Both the position numbers and the translations under genes were made by a program. From an uncultured Erythrobacter sp. (GTDB lineage Bacteria; Pseudomonadota; Alphaproteobacteria; Sphingomonadales; Sphingomonadaceae), in assembly GCA_947495695.1 (NCBI GenBank), contig CANLZP010000001.1:517069-581068 (forward strand): a DNA stretch of 64,000 bases, written 5' to 3'. The notes beneath the pieces were generated by a model. That model ran no database searches and was not told where the DNA came from. It worked only from the letters and a program-made list of their open reading frames with translations. Positions 26,858-36,053 of this stretch are shown here, in pieces (within the stretch, counting starts at the first letter, position 1; each line of letters starts with the position of its first letter).

Positions 26858-27320
26858 TCTGAATGACGCATCAAACGCGAATGAACGATTGGCCTTGGAG
26901 ATATTCAAAGCGATGGATGATGGTCGCATTGTCGATGCCGTCCCCGAGCTGACCACGCCAGATTTTGTCTGGTCCAACAGCGGGTTGCCAGACTTGAAGG
27001 GTCAAGAAGCGGTGTTGGAATTATTGACATCGGGAGGGTTCTCAAATGAAATTCCCATCCTGGCCGAGATGACCCATTTCACAGCCGATCTGGTTCACAT
27101 TGCCAGCGTTGGAGACACCGTATTTACCGAGCGCATTGACCACCATTGGTCAGCTGATGGCCGAGATTTGATGACACCGCATATCGCAGGCGTGGTCGAA
27201 GTCCGTGACGGCCGGATCGCCCGGCTGCATGACTTCTACGACACCATCTGTTACACTCAGGAACCGACCGCATCGCAACCTGGGTTCACACTGGCTGAAC
27301 GTCACCCAGAGCGAGTATAA
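26850..27320 (+). CDS. NTF2-like/limonene-epoxide-hydrolase-type protein (2)
   Basis: 156 residues from ATG 26850; the frame is open further upstream inside the VOC gene. NERLALEIFKAMDDG, TPDFVWSNSGLPDLKG and the closing VVEVRDGRIARLHDFYD match the SnoaL/limonene-1,2-epoxide hydrolase-like group. The Asp-rich D.GRI..L.DF.D ending resembles that group's active-site region. Hydration or isomerisation of a pathway intermediate is plausible but unproven. Overlap with the VOC gene implies joint expression. Confidence 0.8.
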   Translation: MIDLNDASNANERLALEIFKAMDDGRIVDAVPELTTPDFVWSNSGLPDLKGQEAVLELLTSGGFSNEIPILAEMTHFTADLVHIASVGDTVFTERIDHHWSADGRDLMTPHIAGVVEVRDGRIARLHDFYDTICYTQEPTASQPGFTLAERHPERV

Positions 27321-27355
27321 AAGCGGCGGCGACAATTTAGCAGAGGGGATAAATC

Positions 27356-27748
27356 ATGAAGTTTCTAGATGGGTTCACCGAGCAGGCCTACGCTATCCTG
27401 CGGATCATGGCTGGTTTGATGTTTGTGCAGCATGGCACACAAAAACTGCTCAATTTCCCGGCGGAGTTTCCCTACGACCTCAACCCGATGTCTATGGCCG
27501 CAGGCGGCATTGAGCTGGTTTTGGGCATTACCATTGCCATCGGTCTGTTTACGCGGATCAGCGCATTTGTCTCCGCCGGTATGTGTGCGGTTGGCTATTG
27601 GATGGTGCACGGCCTCAACGATTTTTACCCGCTCAATAATGGCGGTGAATTGATCGCTCTCTATTGCTTCATCTTCCTGTTCGTCGCGACAAGAGGGGCT
27701 GGTATCTGGAGCGTGGATGCAGCGATCAGCAAGCCCGCAGACGGCTAG
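27356..27748 (+). CDS. DoxX-family membrane protein
   Basis: 130 residues with four hydrophobic helices. AYAILRIMAGLMFVQHGTQKL, then a GG.EL...ITIAIGLF segment and the C-terminal LYCFIFLFVATRGAG are standard for DoxX/DoxD-type quinone-linked or scaffold membrane proteins. Its role is poorly defined; DoxX proteins are often found with oxidoreductase and stress genes. It follows the NTF2-like gene by 35 bases. Confidence 0.87.
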   Translation: MKFLDGFTEQAYAILRIMAGLMFVQHGTQKLLNFPAEFPYDLNPMSMAAGGIELVLGITIAIGLFTRISAFVSAGMCAVGYWMVHGLNDFYPLNNGGELIALYCFIFLFVATRGAGIWSVDAAISKPADG

Positions 27749-27813
27749 GACGCATCCGCCTGAGAAAATATCGCGGCCATTCCGGTCCTAAAAACCCAAG
27801 AGTACACCGACCG

Positions 27814-28353
27814 TCAAAGCTTGCGGAACAGCGGGTGACCGCTTTGCGCAATCTCGGCGGTCGGCAGAGGGAAGTCCGCATTGGGCGTGAATTCCGGCTG
27901 GCCGGTTAGATCGTTCTGCCAATCCACCAGGTAAAGCCGGGCTGAAATGCGCCACTGCATGACCCCGTTGCTTTCGCGCTTTTCCCATTCGTCGAGATAG
28001 CGCCCTCCATAAAGGTTGCCCGCCAGCGTGCCATCCTCTTGCCTGCTCGCGCCGGCAAATATCCCGTAGCATTCGCTGCTGGCGCTGGTGTCTGTTTTCA
28101 ATCGGATCAATGGCTGTGACAGCATATGCCAGCGGCGGTTGGAACCGCGCTCTATCTCCATAACGATGGGTAGGAAATCCACCGCTTTCCCTTTGAAGAA
28201 ACCATAATCGATATCGGCATCGGCCCAATAACAACTCGCCTGGCCGTCATCATCCAACCAGTCCAGCGTGCGCGAATAGCGTTGCAAAACTTCCGAGATC
28301 GCCTGCTTGTCCAGCAATTGCTGTAATTGCGGGTCCATGTTTCCTTGGGTCAT
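27814..28353 (-). CDS. NTF2-like/SnoaL-type protein (3)
   Basis: 179 residues from the ATG at 28351-28353, preceded by GGGAGGG; the frame is open further upstream. LLDKQAISEVLQRYSRTLDWLD and a DADIDYGFFKG strand identify a SnoaL-like NTF2 fold, as in the other copies of the window. The W..SARLYLVDW segment resembles the small hydroxylating-dioxygenase beta-subunit fold, so a beta-subunit-like role cannot be excluded. It diverges from the first P450 gene. Confidence 0.78.
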   Translation of the reverse strand: MTQGNMDPQLQQLLDKQAISEVLQRYSRTLDWLDDDGQASCYWADADIDYGFFKGKAVDFLPIVMEIERGSNRRWHMLSQPLIRLKTDTSASSECYGIFAGASRQEDGTLAGNLYGGRYLDEWEKRESNGVMQWRISARLYLVDWQNDLTGQPEFTPNADFPLPTAEIAQSGHPLFRKL

Positions 28354-28439
28354 CCTGGCCCTCCCTAACCGCCAAATGTGGCAGGAGACTATGCGGGTAA
28401 GCGCATCCACAATGCCATCAGCAAAATCAGGAGTGCTTC

Positions 28440-29720
28440 ATGGCTTCATCTGCGGGGAAAGTCTCGGAAATCAATCTGTTCGATTCCGAAACGCAACAAT
28501 GCCCTTACGACGCTTATAAAACCCTGCGTGATGACGCGCCGGTCTATCTGATTCCCGGCACCGATATGTATGTTGTCAGCCGCTATGATGATGTGCGCGA
28601 AGTGCTGATGGACCCAAAACGGTTCCCCAGCTCGTCTGCCGACACCCCTTTTAGAGCGAGCGCTGGCAATATCGAACGCGGCGAGATGGTGGCGGCGCGG
28701 TTTGCCGAAAAGGGCTGGGTGCCTGCCCCCACGCTCAACGGCCGAGATGATCCCAACCACAAACAGATGCGGGCGATGTTCAACCAGGCCTTCAAACCCA
28801 GCCGGATCAAGGACATTGATCCGGAGGTGGAAACCCTGGCCTATGATCTGATCGATGGCTTTATCGACCAGGGCCATTGCAATTGGGTCCAGCAATTTTG
28901 CGTGCCTCTGCCGCTGTTTATTATCGGTGAGCAGATGGGCGCAAAGCGCGAAGATATGTGGAAGATCAAAAGGTGGACCGATGCCTTCTTCCAGCGCATT
29001 TCGCTGATGCTGCCAGAAGATCAACATATGGAAATGGTTGATCGGGAAATCGAAGCGCAGCAGTATTTTCAGCCCATCTTTGAACGTCTGCGCGAACACC
29101 CCGATGATTCTCTGATCAGCGTGTTGGTCAACACCGTGATTGACGAATGGGGACGCACGCTAAACGACAATGAATTGCACGCTGAGATGATGGCCGACAC
29201 CTTTGTTGGCGGCAGCGAAACCACCACCAATGCTCTGGCTGCCGGTATGAAGTTGCTGATCGAGAACAAGGATGTCTGGCAGCAACTCAAATCAGATCCC
29301 GACAAATATATGAAGCCCTTTGTCGAAGAGGTGGTGCGGTTGGAAAGTCCGGTGCAAAGCTTGATGCGCTTCGTCGCCGAGGACACTGAGATTGCCGGTG
29401 TGGCAATTCCTGCTGGAGCCATGATCAACGTCCGCTTTGCCGCAGCCAATCGCGATGAACGCGTCTTTGAATGCCCCGAAAAGCTTGATTTGGACCGCCC
29501 TAAGCCAGGCAGTCATATGGGCTTTGGTTCGGGCACCCACCATTGTCTGGGTGCACCCTTAGCCCGGCGCGAACTGATCTGGGGCTTTACCGCAGTCGTC
29601 GACCGATTTGAGGACATGTGGTTTGCCGAGGGTAAGAATGATTTCACCTACCATCCGCACTTTTTGTTGCGCAGCTTGAAAGAGCTTCACATAGAATTTG
29701 AGCCGAAGAAGAACGGCTGA
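28440..29720 (+). CDS. Cytochrome P450 (1)
   Basis: 426 residues, a soluble bacterial class I-type P450. The I-helix oxygen-activation motif GGSETTT has the acid-alcohol pair Glu260-Thr261. The ExxR motif is Glu297-Arg300, and the heme loop FGSGTHHCLG has Cys369. It would hydroxylate a hydrophobic substrate with electrons from a ferredoxin and ferredoxin reductase, neither of which is encoded in the window. The family number cannot be assigned without alignment. Confidence 0.93.
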   Translation: MASSAGKVSEINLFDSETQQCPYDAYKTLRDDAPVYLIPGTDMYVVSRYDDVREVLMDPKRFPSSSADTPFRASAGNIERGEMVAARFAEKGWVPAPTLNGRDDPNHKQMRAMFNQAFKPSRIKDIDPEVETLAYDLIDGFIDQGHCNWVQQFCVPLPLFIIGEQMGAKREDMWKIKRWTDAFFQRISLMLPEDQHMEMVDREIEAQQYFQPIFERLREHPDDSLISVLVNTVIDEWGRTLNDNELHAEMMADTFVGGSETTTNALAAGMKLLIENKDVWQQLKSDPDKYMKPFVEEVVRLESPVQSLMRFVAEDTEIAGVAIPAGAMINVRFAAANRDERVFECPEKLDLDRPKPGSHMGFGSGTHHCLGAPLARRELIWGFTAVVDRFEDMWFAEGKNDFTYHPHFLLRSLKELHIEFEPKKNG

Positions 29721-29729
29721 TCTGATCGA

Positions 29730-31349
29730 TCAGGCGTTGGCTCTGGCTGCCGTTCGACCGGCAATATAGCCAAAGGTTAGCGCTGGGCCGAGAGTTCCCC
29801 CGGCCCCTGCATAGATCCCGCCGGTCGGGCACGCGATGGCATTGCCTGCGCCATACAATCCCGCAATAGGTTGGCCGTCATGGCCCAGAATGCGCGCAAA
29901 ACCATCGGTGCGCGCACCGCCATTGGTTCCAAGCAAGCCCATTCTGATTTCAACGGCATAAAAGGGCGCGCGATCAACCTCGCCCAGCGTCACCGCCGTG
30001 CCTTCCCGGCTACGATCTCCATAGAAATGGTCATAGGCCGCGCTTCCGCGTTCAAAGTCTGGATCGACGCCAGATTTCGCATGCATGTTAAACCGCGAAA
30101 CGGTTTGCGTCAGTCCATCTGCAGGCACACCCAATTGATGTGCCAATTCTTCCAGCGTGTCAGCGCGCACCACCCAATCGGGAACGGGCTGGCCGGGCAA
30201 ACGCGGCCCGATGGGATAGCGTTCGATATAGTTCTCATCGAAGATCAACCAGGCGGGCAGGTTCGGATAGTCATAGCTCTGCGGATCAAACTGATGAAAC
30301 GCTCCGGCCAGCGCGGAATAATTGGCCGCCTCGTTACAGAATCGCTCGGCCTTGCGATTGACCAACAACGAATGCGGCACGGTGCGCTCAATCAGCACCG
30401 GCATGGCGCGCTGTTGCCCATCGGGCCACGGATTGTCCGGCACCACCAATGTGGGTGCCCACCAGGCCTGAGTCATATTGCCCAGCTTTGCTCCGGCTTC
30501 CATCGCCAGACCCAGTCCATCACCTTGAGCAGTGGGCGGACTGGCGGGGGCATCCATTGGCCCGCGCAGGAATGTCTGGCGCTTGTCTTCATCCCATTCA
30601 AAGCCACCGGTCGATACAATCACACCTGATCTGGCCTTGAGCGTGAAATCCTGCCCGTCACGGATCCCTTCGATCCCGACGATCCGGCCGTCCTCTCGCA
30701 AGAGCCGCTTGGTCTCGACATTCAGCATCGGCTCAATCCCGCGCGCCAAACATGCCTTGAGCAAGCGCCCGACCATTGCCTGACCAAAACCGCGCTCGTT
30801 ATTGCCCATCCGACGCTGCAATTCCTGCGGTTCGACAATACCCGACCCGCCGCCCAAGGGCGTTTCGCGCAACATCATCGGCTTGGGCTCTTCAATGGCT
30901 GTGATGCGGTCGGCCCATTCGCCCAGCTCGCCCAAGGCAAACAAATCATGGTCCAAGGCGCGGCCGCCATTGGGTTTTGCGCCGGGCCGGTCGAGGTAAT
31001 AATCGGGATAGCCGTCCAATAAGGCGACTTTCATCGCATCAATGCTCTCCAGAAATGCCAGCGTTTCCGGTCCCTGGTCGACAAAGGCCTCCAGCGTTTC
31101 ATCCACCAGATCACCATGATCAAGCGCGCGAAAGTAAGCCAACGCTTCCTCGCGGCTGTCATCCATCCCTGCGGCACGTTGCCGCGGATTGTCCGGCACC
31201 CAGATCACCCCGCCCGAGACCGCAGCTGTGCCGCCGATCCGGTCAAATCTTTCAATCAAAGCAACGCTCGCGCCTGCCTCATGCGCTGCAAGAGCCGCCG
31301 TCATTCCCGCGGCCCCGCAACCCAGCACAATCACATCAACTGTATCCAT
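29730..31349 (-). CDS. FAD-dependent dehydrogenase resembling 3-ketosteroid delta-1-dehydrogenase
   Basis: 539 residues. The N-terminal FAD loop is VLGCGAAGMTAALAAHEAG with the distal acidic residue in LIERFDRIGGTAAVSGG. The C-terminal block GGIYAGAGGTLGPALTFGYI is the signature region of KstD-like flavoproteins of the fumarate-reductase superfamily. Such enzymes desaturate the ring next to a ketone. KstD itself is the best-known member, but other ring desaturases share the signature. It converges with the P450 gene and diverges from an SDR gene. Confidence 0.85.
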   Translation of the reverse strand: MDTVDVIVLGCGAAGMTAALAAHEAGASVALIERFDRIGGTAAVSGGVIWVPDNPRQRAAGMDDSREEALAYFRALDHGDLVDETLEAFVDQGPETLAFLESIDAMKVALLDGYPDYYLDRPGAKPNGGRALDHDLFALGELGEWADRITAIEEPKPMMLRETPLGGGSGIVEPQELQRRMGNNERGFGQAMVGRLLKACLARGIEPMLNVETKRLLREDGRIVGIEGIRDGQDFTLKARSGVIVSTGGFEWDEDKRQTFLRGPMDAPASPPTAQGDGLGLAMEAGAKLGNMTQAWWAPTLVVPDNPWPDGQQRAMPVLIERTVPHSLLVNRKAERFCNEAANYSALAGAFHQFDPQSYDYPNLPAWLIFDENYIERYPIGPRLPGQPVPDWVVRADTLEELAHQLGVPADGLTQTVSRFNMHAKSGVDPDFERGSAAYDHFYGDRSREGTAVTLGEVDRAPFYAVEIRMGLLGTNGGARTDGFARILGHDGQPIAGLYGAGNAIACPTGGIYAGAGGTLGPALTFGYIAGRTAARANA

Positions 31350-31457
31350 GGCTGCGTGTGTGACCTGCTTGGCAAAGCGAATCCACCCGTCATTTTGGCA
31401 AGGTGCATCGTTTGGCAGCGCGCGCTATCGCTGCGTGCAACATAAGGAGACAAGGGC

Positions 31458-32234
31458 ATGAAACTGGAAGGCAAAGTCGCTGCGATCACCGGCGGCACGG
31501 CAGGTTTGGGGCGCGGAATCGCAGAAAGCTTCTTGAAAGAAGGTGCTAGCGTCGCCTTGTTTGCGCGCAATCCGGAAAAAGGCGCCAAGGTGCTCGAAGA
31601 GCTGAATGTTGGTGACAGAGCCATTTTCGTACCCGGTGATGTCATGCAGCAGGGCGACGTCGAGAGCTTTCTTGACCAAACGGTCGCCAATTTCGGCACT
31701 GTCAATATTCTGGTCAACAATGCAGGCGGCGCAGGCGATCTTCAACCGATGGTCGATCTGTCGGACGAAGCCTTTGACGAGGCGATGAAGTGGAACGTCT
31801 ATTCCACTTTCTGGGCCACGCGCCGCGCTCTCAAAACCATGATCGCCAACAAAAGCGGGCGGATCATCAATATGTCTTCGATGGAGGGCAAGCATGGCAA
31901 GCCGGTGTTCACCGCCTATACGGCTGCCAAACATGCGATCAATGGCATGACCAAAAGCCTGGCCCGCGAAGTGGGCGAATTGGGCATCACCGCCAACACC
32001 ATCTGCCCAGGCCTGGTGGTAACCGACATCATCAAGAACAATGGTCCTGCCACCGCCAAGGCGATGGGCATGGAATTTGACGAGATGATCAATATGTTCG
32101 CTGCGGAATCCGCGATAAAGAGGCCCAACACGGTCGAGGAAATCGCAGCTGTGGCTTTGCTGCTTGCCTCACCTGAAGGCGGCGGCATTACCGGCGCCAC
32201 GATCAGTGTGGATGGGGGAACCGCGCAATACTAA
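31458..32234 (+). CDS. SDR-family oxidoreductase
   Basis: 258 residues. TGGTAGLG at 11-18, NNAG at 87-90 and the catalytic Tyr154-Lys158 pair (YTAAK) with Ser140-141 are all present. An Arg in FARNPEKG after the second strand suggests NADP preference. It diverges from the KstD-like gene, as expected for a dehydrogenase or reductase of the same ring pathway. Confidence 0.9.
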   Translation: MKLEGKVAAITGGTAGLGRGIAESFLKEGASVALFARNPEKGAKVLEELNVGDRAIFVPGDVMQQGDVESFLDQTVANFGTVNILVNNAGGAGDLQPMVDLSDEAFDEAMKWNVYSTFWATRRALKTMIANKSGRIINMSSMEGKHGKPVFTAYTAAKHAINGMTKSLAREVGELGITANTICPGLVVTDIIKNNGPATAKAMGMEFDEMINMFAAESAIKRPNTVEEIAAVALLLASPEGGGITGATISVDGGTAQY

Positions 32235-32297
32235 ACACTATGATAGGTTCTAATACTCGGTTGACCCGGCTCCTCTGATCGGGGCAGGCAGTCGCCA

Positions 32298-32654
32298 ATG
32301 TATACGATCGAAGTATTGCGGGCGAAGTCTCGGGTCATTCTATGCTTTAGCGGCGAAATGAAGCAGGACCCTGCTGCCTTTTTTGCCGAGCTGACGGCAG
32401 CGGCCAACACCGCCAAATTGCGCGATGGCGAATGGGAGATGTTGGTCGATTTTTCCCAGACTCCCGTGATGCCTCAGGACCGCGCGCAGAACACCGCCAG
32501 GATATTTGATTGGTGCCTGGCCAATGGCATTCGCAAGACGGCCTGCGTAATGACCATGCTAACCCAGCGGATGCAAATCCAGCGCGTGACCAAGCGCCAC
32601 GAGAAGATCGAGTGCTTTGAGGATAGCCAATCGGCAGAAGAGTGGCTCGCCTAA
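32298..32654 (+). CDS. Small STAS/SpoIIAA-like protein
   Basis: 118 residues with alternating strands and helices: VLRAKSRVILCFSGEM, then MLVDFSQTPVMP, then ACVMTMLTQRMQIQRV. The layout resembles the SpoIIAA/STAS-like fold common in sphingomonads as hypothetical proteins. There is no catalytic motif and the function is not known. It stands alone between two SDR genes. Confidence 0.65.
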   Translation: MYTIEVLRAKSRVILCFSGEMKQDPAAFFAELTAAANTAKLRDGEWEMLVDFSQTPVMPQDRAQNTARIFDWCLANGIRKTACVMTMLTQRMQIQRVTKRHEKIECFEDSQSAEEWLA

Positions 32655-32667
32655 TAAGGGGCCGGAT

Positions 32668-33480
32668 TTATCCCTCCGCTGCAGCAGCCATGGCCGCACC
32701 AACGGATGCTTCGATATCGACTGCCTGTGGATTGCCGCGCAGAGTCAGGCCGCCATTCGGCTGAATATTCTGACCGGTCACAAAGGCCGCATCCGAACAC
32801 AACCAGAGACAGGCTTGGGCAACGTCGTCGCTCGTATTCAGCCGACCGAGTGGATATTTGGGCAAGAAGGCATCAACCAGCCCGGGAACCTGGAAACTTT
32901 CAGAAGTCATCGGGCTTTCGGTGAAGGCGGGCGAGACGGAATTCGCCTTGATCCCGAACTGGCCAAAGTCATTGGCCACACAGCGGATCATTGCCTCGCC
33001 AGCGGTTTTCGTACCGATATAGGCCGCGTGATTGTTGATCAGCGCCTTGGTTGTGGCAGACGATAGAGAAATCAGAGAGCCGCCTTGCGGATCCTGGTCT
33101 TTCATCACGCCCACAAAGGCTTGAAGGAAGTGGTGCACGCCTTTGAACTGAAGTGCGCAAATTTGATCCAACTGCTCCTCGGTTGTTTCGAGCAAATTGG
33201 CGAGCAACCCCCAGCCGCTGGCATTTATCGCCGCATCGACCCGGCCCATCTTGTCTTTCGCGCTGTTGGCCAATGCGTGCACCTGCCCATGATCGGTAAT
33301 ATCGCACAGGCCGACATGGCCGCCAATTTCCTCGGCCAGCTCGGACAATGGACCCTCGTTCCGGCCAGCAACCATGACTTCGGCACCTTCGCTGGCGAAC
33401 AATCGCGCGATGGTCTGGCCCATATTGTCCTTTGAAGCGGCGCCTAGAATTACGGCTTTCTTGCCGGCGAGCTGTCCCAT
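32668..33480 (-). CDS. SDR-family oxidoreductase, enoyl-reductase-like cofactor loop
   Basis: 270 residues. The loop is unusual: LGAASKDNMGQTIA (12-25), recalling FabI-type enoyl reductases, while the active site is classical, with Tyr154-Lys158 (YIGTK) and Ser140-141. The usual NNAG is NASG at 86-89. AGRN after the second strand suggests NADPH. The C-terminal 20 residues are Ala-rich. It diverges from an NTF2-like gene, with which it probably shares a pathway. Confidence 0.87.
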   Translation of the reverse strand: MGQLAGKKAVILGAASKDNMGQTIARLFASEGAEVMVAGRNEGPLSELAEEIGGHVGLCDITDHGQVHALANSAKDKMGRVDAAINASGWGLLANLLETTEEQLDQICALQFKGVHHFLQAFVGVMKDQDPQGGSLISLSSATTKALINNHAAYIGTKTAGEAMIRCVANDFGQFGIKANSVSPAFTESPMTSESFQVPGLVDAFLPKYPLGRLNTSDDVAQACLWLCSDAAFVTGQNIQPNGGLTLRGNPQAVDIEASVGAAMAAAAEG

Positions 33481-33615
33481 GGCTGATTCCTTTTCTCATA
33501 TATTGCTACCCTCCTGATAGTATGCCCGGCCGGTCAGCGCCCTTCCCAAAAGTGTTCATTGCCGATTGCTAGCCCAAAGGCGCAAAGCGGCCTCCAAACA
33601 AAAGGAGATAAGGTC

Positions 33616-34029
33616 ATGTTCTCAGGACCAATGGAAGATCGGCTCGCGATTCGCGAACTGCATGAAACCTATGGCGATGGCGTGGTGCGCTTTGACAAGG
33701 AGACCTGGGGATCAGTCTGGGCCGATGACGCCGATTGGGATTTCATGGGTATGGAGCTTAAGGGGCGCGACGCGATTGTCGATGTGTGGCTCGGTGCGAT
33801 GGCCAATTTTGATGCGGTCAGTTTCCAGTGCATACCAGCTTCGATTGAAGTCGATGGCGATAAAGCCACCTCGCGCTGCCAGACACAAGAAGTGCTTAAA
33901 GGGAAAGACGGCTCCACCCGGATGCTGGGCGGACTCTACACCGATGAGCTGGAAAAACGTGATGGCCAATGGGTCTATACCAAGCGTGCATTCCAGGTAA
34001 TCGCCGAATATAACCCTCCAGCTGAATAA
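33616..34029 (+). CDS. NTF2-like/SnoaL-type protein (4)
   Basis: 137 residues from ATG 33616, which follows AAAGGAG. MEDRLAIRELHETYGDGVV, then WADDADWDFMGMELKG and the closing R.GQWVYTKRAFQV strand identify the SnoaL-like fold. It precedes the ABM-family gene by about 16 bases, so the two are probably one unit. No reaction can be assigned from sequence. Confidence 0.8.
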   Translation: MFSGPMEDRLAIRELHETYGDGVVRFDKETWGSVWADDADWDFMGMELKGRDAIVDVWLGAMANFDAVSFQCIPASIEVDGDKATSRCQTQEVLKGKDGSTRMLGGLYTDELEKRDGQWVYTKRAFQVIAEYNPPAE

Positions 34030-34045
34030 GGGCAGAGTGACTGAC

Positions 34046-34387
34046 ATGGCCAAAATCGTAATTGCCGCACAAATCGACCTTGACCCTGCACAACGCGCAG
34101 AAGCGTTGAGCAAGGCCAAACCGCATATCGATGCCGCATTGGCAGAGAAAGGCTGCATCCATTACTCATGGAGCGCTGATCCCTTCAACGATGCAAGGGT
34201 CAACGTATTCGAAGAGTGGGAAAGCGAGGAAGACCTTGCCAACCATTTCAAGGACCCGGCCTATACCGGAATGCGCGACCACATTGGCCAGTTCGGAATG
34301 ACCGGCGCAGCCAGCAAGAAGTACCGCGTCGATGCGGAAGGTCCGGTCTATAACGCTCAGGGCCAGGCTACCGAGGCGTTCGACTGA
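34046..34387 (+). CDS. ABM-family monooxygenase (putative quinol monooxygenase)
   Basis: 113 residues with the dimeric alpha/beta-barrel layout of the antibiotic biosynthesis monooxygenase family. KIVIAAQIDLDPAQRAEAL, then GCIHYSWSAD and VNVFEEWESEEDLANHF carry the conserved E.W.....L..H signature. YgiN-type members oxidise quinols or polycyclic phenols without cofactor. An in-frame GTG nine bases upstream (34037) is an alternative start. It follows the NTF2-like gene and ends just before the mobA coding frame. Confidence 0.82.
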   Translation: MAKIVIAAQIDLDPAQRAEALSKAKPHIDAALAEKGCIHYSWSADPFNDARVNVFEEWESEEDLANHFKDPAYTGMRDHIGQFGMTGAASKKYRVDAEGPVYNAQGQATEAFD

Positions 34388-34404
34388 GCCCGTCGCCGCG
34401 TCTC

Positions 34405-34911
34405 TTGGGTGCGATCCTTGCTGGCGGCAAGGCCCGCCGCTTTGGTAGCGACAAAGCCCACGCTTTGTTTAATGGACAGCGCCTGATCGATCGGGTCGCT
34501 GCAAGTTTGCACGGGCAATGCGAAGATGTGATCGTGTGCGGCCGGACAGAGCCCGGTTTCGACTGCATTGCTGACCGACCAAGCGCTGATCTGGGCCCGT
34601 TGGGCGGGCTGAATGCAGCGCTGCATCATGCCAAGGCAAGCGGCTATACCCATGTCCTGAGCGCCGGATGCGATGTGCCCAATCTACCCGATAATCTGGT
34701 GAAACTGTTGGATGGAGACGGTGCCGCCATCGTCCGCAGCCAGCCAGTGGTGGGCCTGTGGCCAGCGCCTCTAGCTGGTCAATTGGAGAGCTTTATCGGC
34801 GACGGTGGCCGCGCGCTGTACGGCTTTGCCGACAGCGTGAGCGCCCGCCAAATCGCATTCGACCCGCCGCTGCTCAATGTGAACCGCCCGCAGGATTTAC
34901 CCGAAGGCTGA
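34405..34911 (+). CDS. mobA: Molybdenum cofactor guanylyltransferase
   Basis: About 168 residues. The nucleotidyltransferase signature GAILAGGKARRFGSDKA opens the protein. DLGPLGGLNAAL and a GCDVP metal-binding loop follow. MobA adds GMP to molybdopterin to give the MGD cofactor used by bis-MGD enzymes such as the oxidoreductase 1.1 kb downstream. No ATG or GTG fits the N-terminus. TTG 34405 is the nearest normal start, and a few residues upstream may be missing from this call. At about 168 residues it is a little shorter than E. coli MobA. Confidence 0.85.
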   Translation: MGAILAGGKARRFGSDKAHALFNGQRLIDRVAASLHGQCEDVIVCGRTEPGFDCIADRPSADLGPLGGLNAALHHAKASGYTHVLSAGCDVPNLPDNLVKLLDGDGAAIVRSQPVVGLWPAPLAGQLESFIGDGGRALYGFADSVSARQIAFDPPLLNVNRPQDLPEG

Positions 34912-34915
34912 CCCG

Positions 34916-35917
34916 TTACAGCTTGAGCATTTGCTTGCCGCGGTTTTTGCCCACGAACAGCCGCTTCAGCGTTTCAGGGGCGTTCTCAAAGCCTTCCTGA
35001 ATATCTTCCTGATAGCGCAGGCTGCCGTCCTGCACGAAGCCTTCCAAGCGTTTGCGGATTTGCGGAAATTCGCTCGCCCAATCGAGGACAATAAACCCTG
35101 CCATGCTGGCGCGGCGGAAAATCAGATTGAAGTAATTGCCAGGACCGATCGGCTTGCCGCCCGATTCATACCGGCTAATCCCGCCGCAGATGACTACCCG
35201 CGCCCCGGTGGCAATATTGGCCAGCATGTCATCCAGAATGGTGCCGCCGACATTGTCAAAGATCACATCCACGCCGCGCGGGCATTTCTCTTTGATCTGA
35301 CCCTTCACATTGTCCGCCTTGTAATCAATCGCAGCATCATAACCGGCTTCTTCAACCAACCATTTGCATTTGTCTGGCCCGCCAGCAATGCCAACCACGC
35401 GGCACCCGGCGATCTTGGCCAATTGGCCTACGACTGATCCCGTTGCACCCGCTGCACCTGACACCAGCACGGTGTCGCCAGCCACGGGCTTGCCAACCTT
35501 GAACAGCCCGCAATAGGCTGTCACGCCGGTGGTGCCCAATACCGACAGAACGGCCGTCGGAGACAAATCGGTTTCCACCTTGGTCAGATCTTTGCCATCG
35601 GTCACCAAATGCTCGGTCCAGCCGGTGGTGCCAAACAGCATGTCGCCTTTGGCGTATCGGCCACCATTACTCTCGATCACTTCGCAAATGCCGCTGCCAC
35701 GCATGACATCGCCAATGTTCATCGGCGCAACATAATCGGCGATGTTTTCCATCCAGCCCTTTTGCGCCGGATCAAACCCCAAATACCGCGTTGCCAGCAA
35801 CATCTCTCCCGCAGCAGGATCGGCCAGCTGCGTATCGACCAGCTTGAAATCGCCGTCTTCAATCCCGCGCCCGCGTGGATGTCCGTTGAGAAGCCATTGG
35901 CGTGTTGTGGTAGGCAT
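34916..35917 (-). CDS. MDR-family NADP-dependent oxidoreductase (2)
   Basis: 333 residues of the zinc-free MDR reductase group. RYLGFDPAQKGWM in the GroES-like domain, VSGAAGATGSVVGQLAKIAG as the cofactor loop and FDNVGGTILDDML support this. The EKCPRGVDV segment is shared with MDR 3. It probably reduces an enone or enoyl intermediate with NADPH. It is convergent with mobA and diverges from the molybdopterin oxidoreductase gene. Confidence 0.88.
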   Translation of the reverse strand: MPTTTRQWLLNGHPRGRGIEDGDFKLVDTQLADPAAGEMLLATRYLGFDPAQKGWMENIADYVAPMNIGDVMRGSGICEVIESNGGRYAKGDMLFGTTGWTEHLVTDGKDLTKVETDLSPTAVLSVLGTTGVTAYCGLFKVGKPVAGDTVLVSGAAGATGSVVGQLAKIAGCRVVGIAGGPDKCKWLVEEAGYDAAIDYKADNVKGQIKEKCPRGVDVIFDNVGGTILDDMLANIATGARVVICGGISRYESGGKPIGPGNYFNLIFRRASMAGFIVLDWASEFPQIRKRLEGFVQDGSLRYQEDIQEGFENAPETLKRLFVGKNRGKQMLKL

Positions 35918-36053
35918 TGTGTCGATCTCCTGTGAGCGCTTTGTGACCAGCCTAATGCGGATATGGCCGCAGTGTAGCCACGGACAAAAGTGTCAGTCGC
36001 TGAGATTGCAGGTTCTGGTATCTTGTAGGAACATATAAAAGGATCGAGATACC

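Noticed and set aside
29722-29733. CTGATCGATCAG palindrome between P450 1 and the KstD-like gene
   Set aside because: A 12-base palindrome in a convergent gap that includes a stop codon; likely chance, with no T run.
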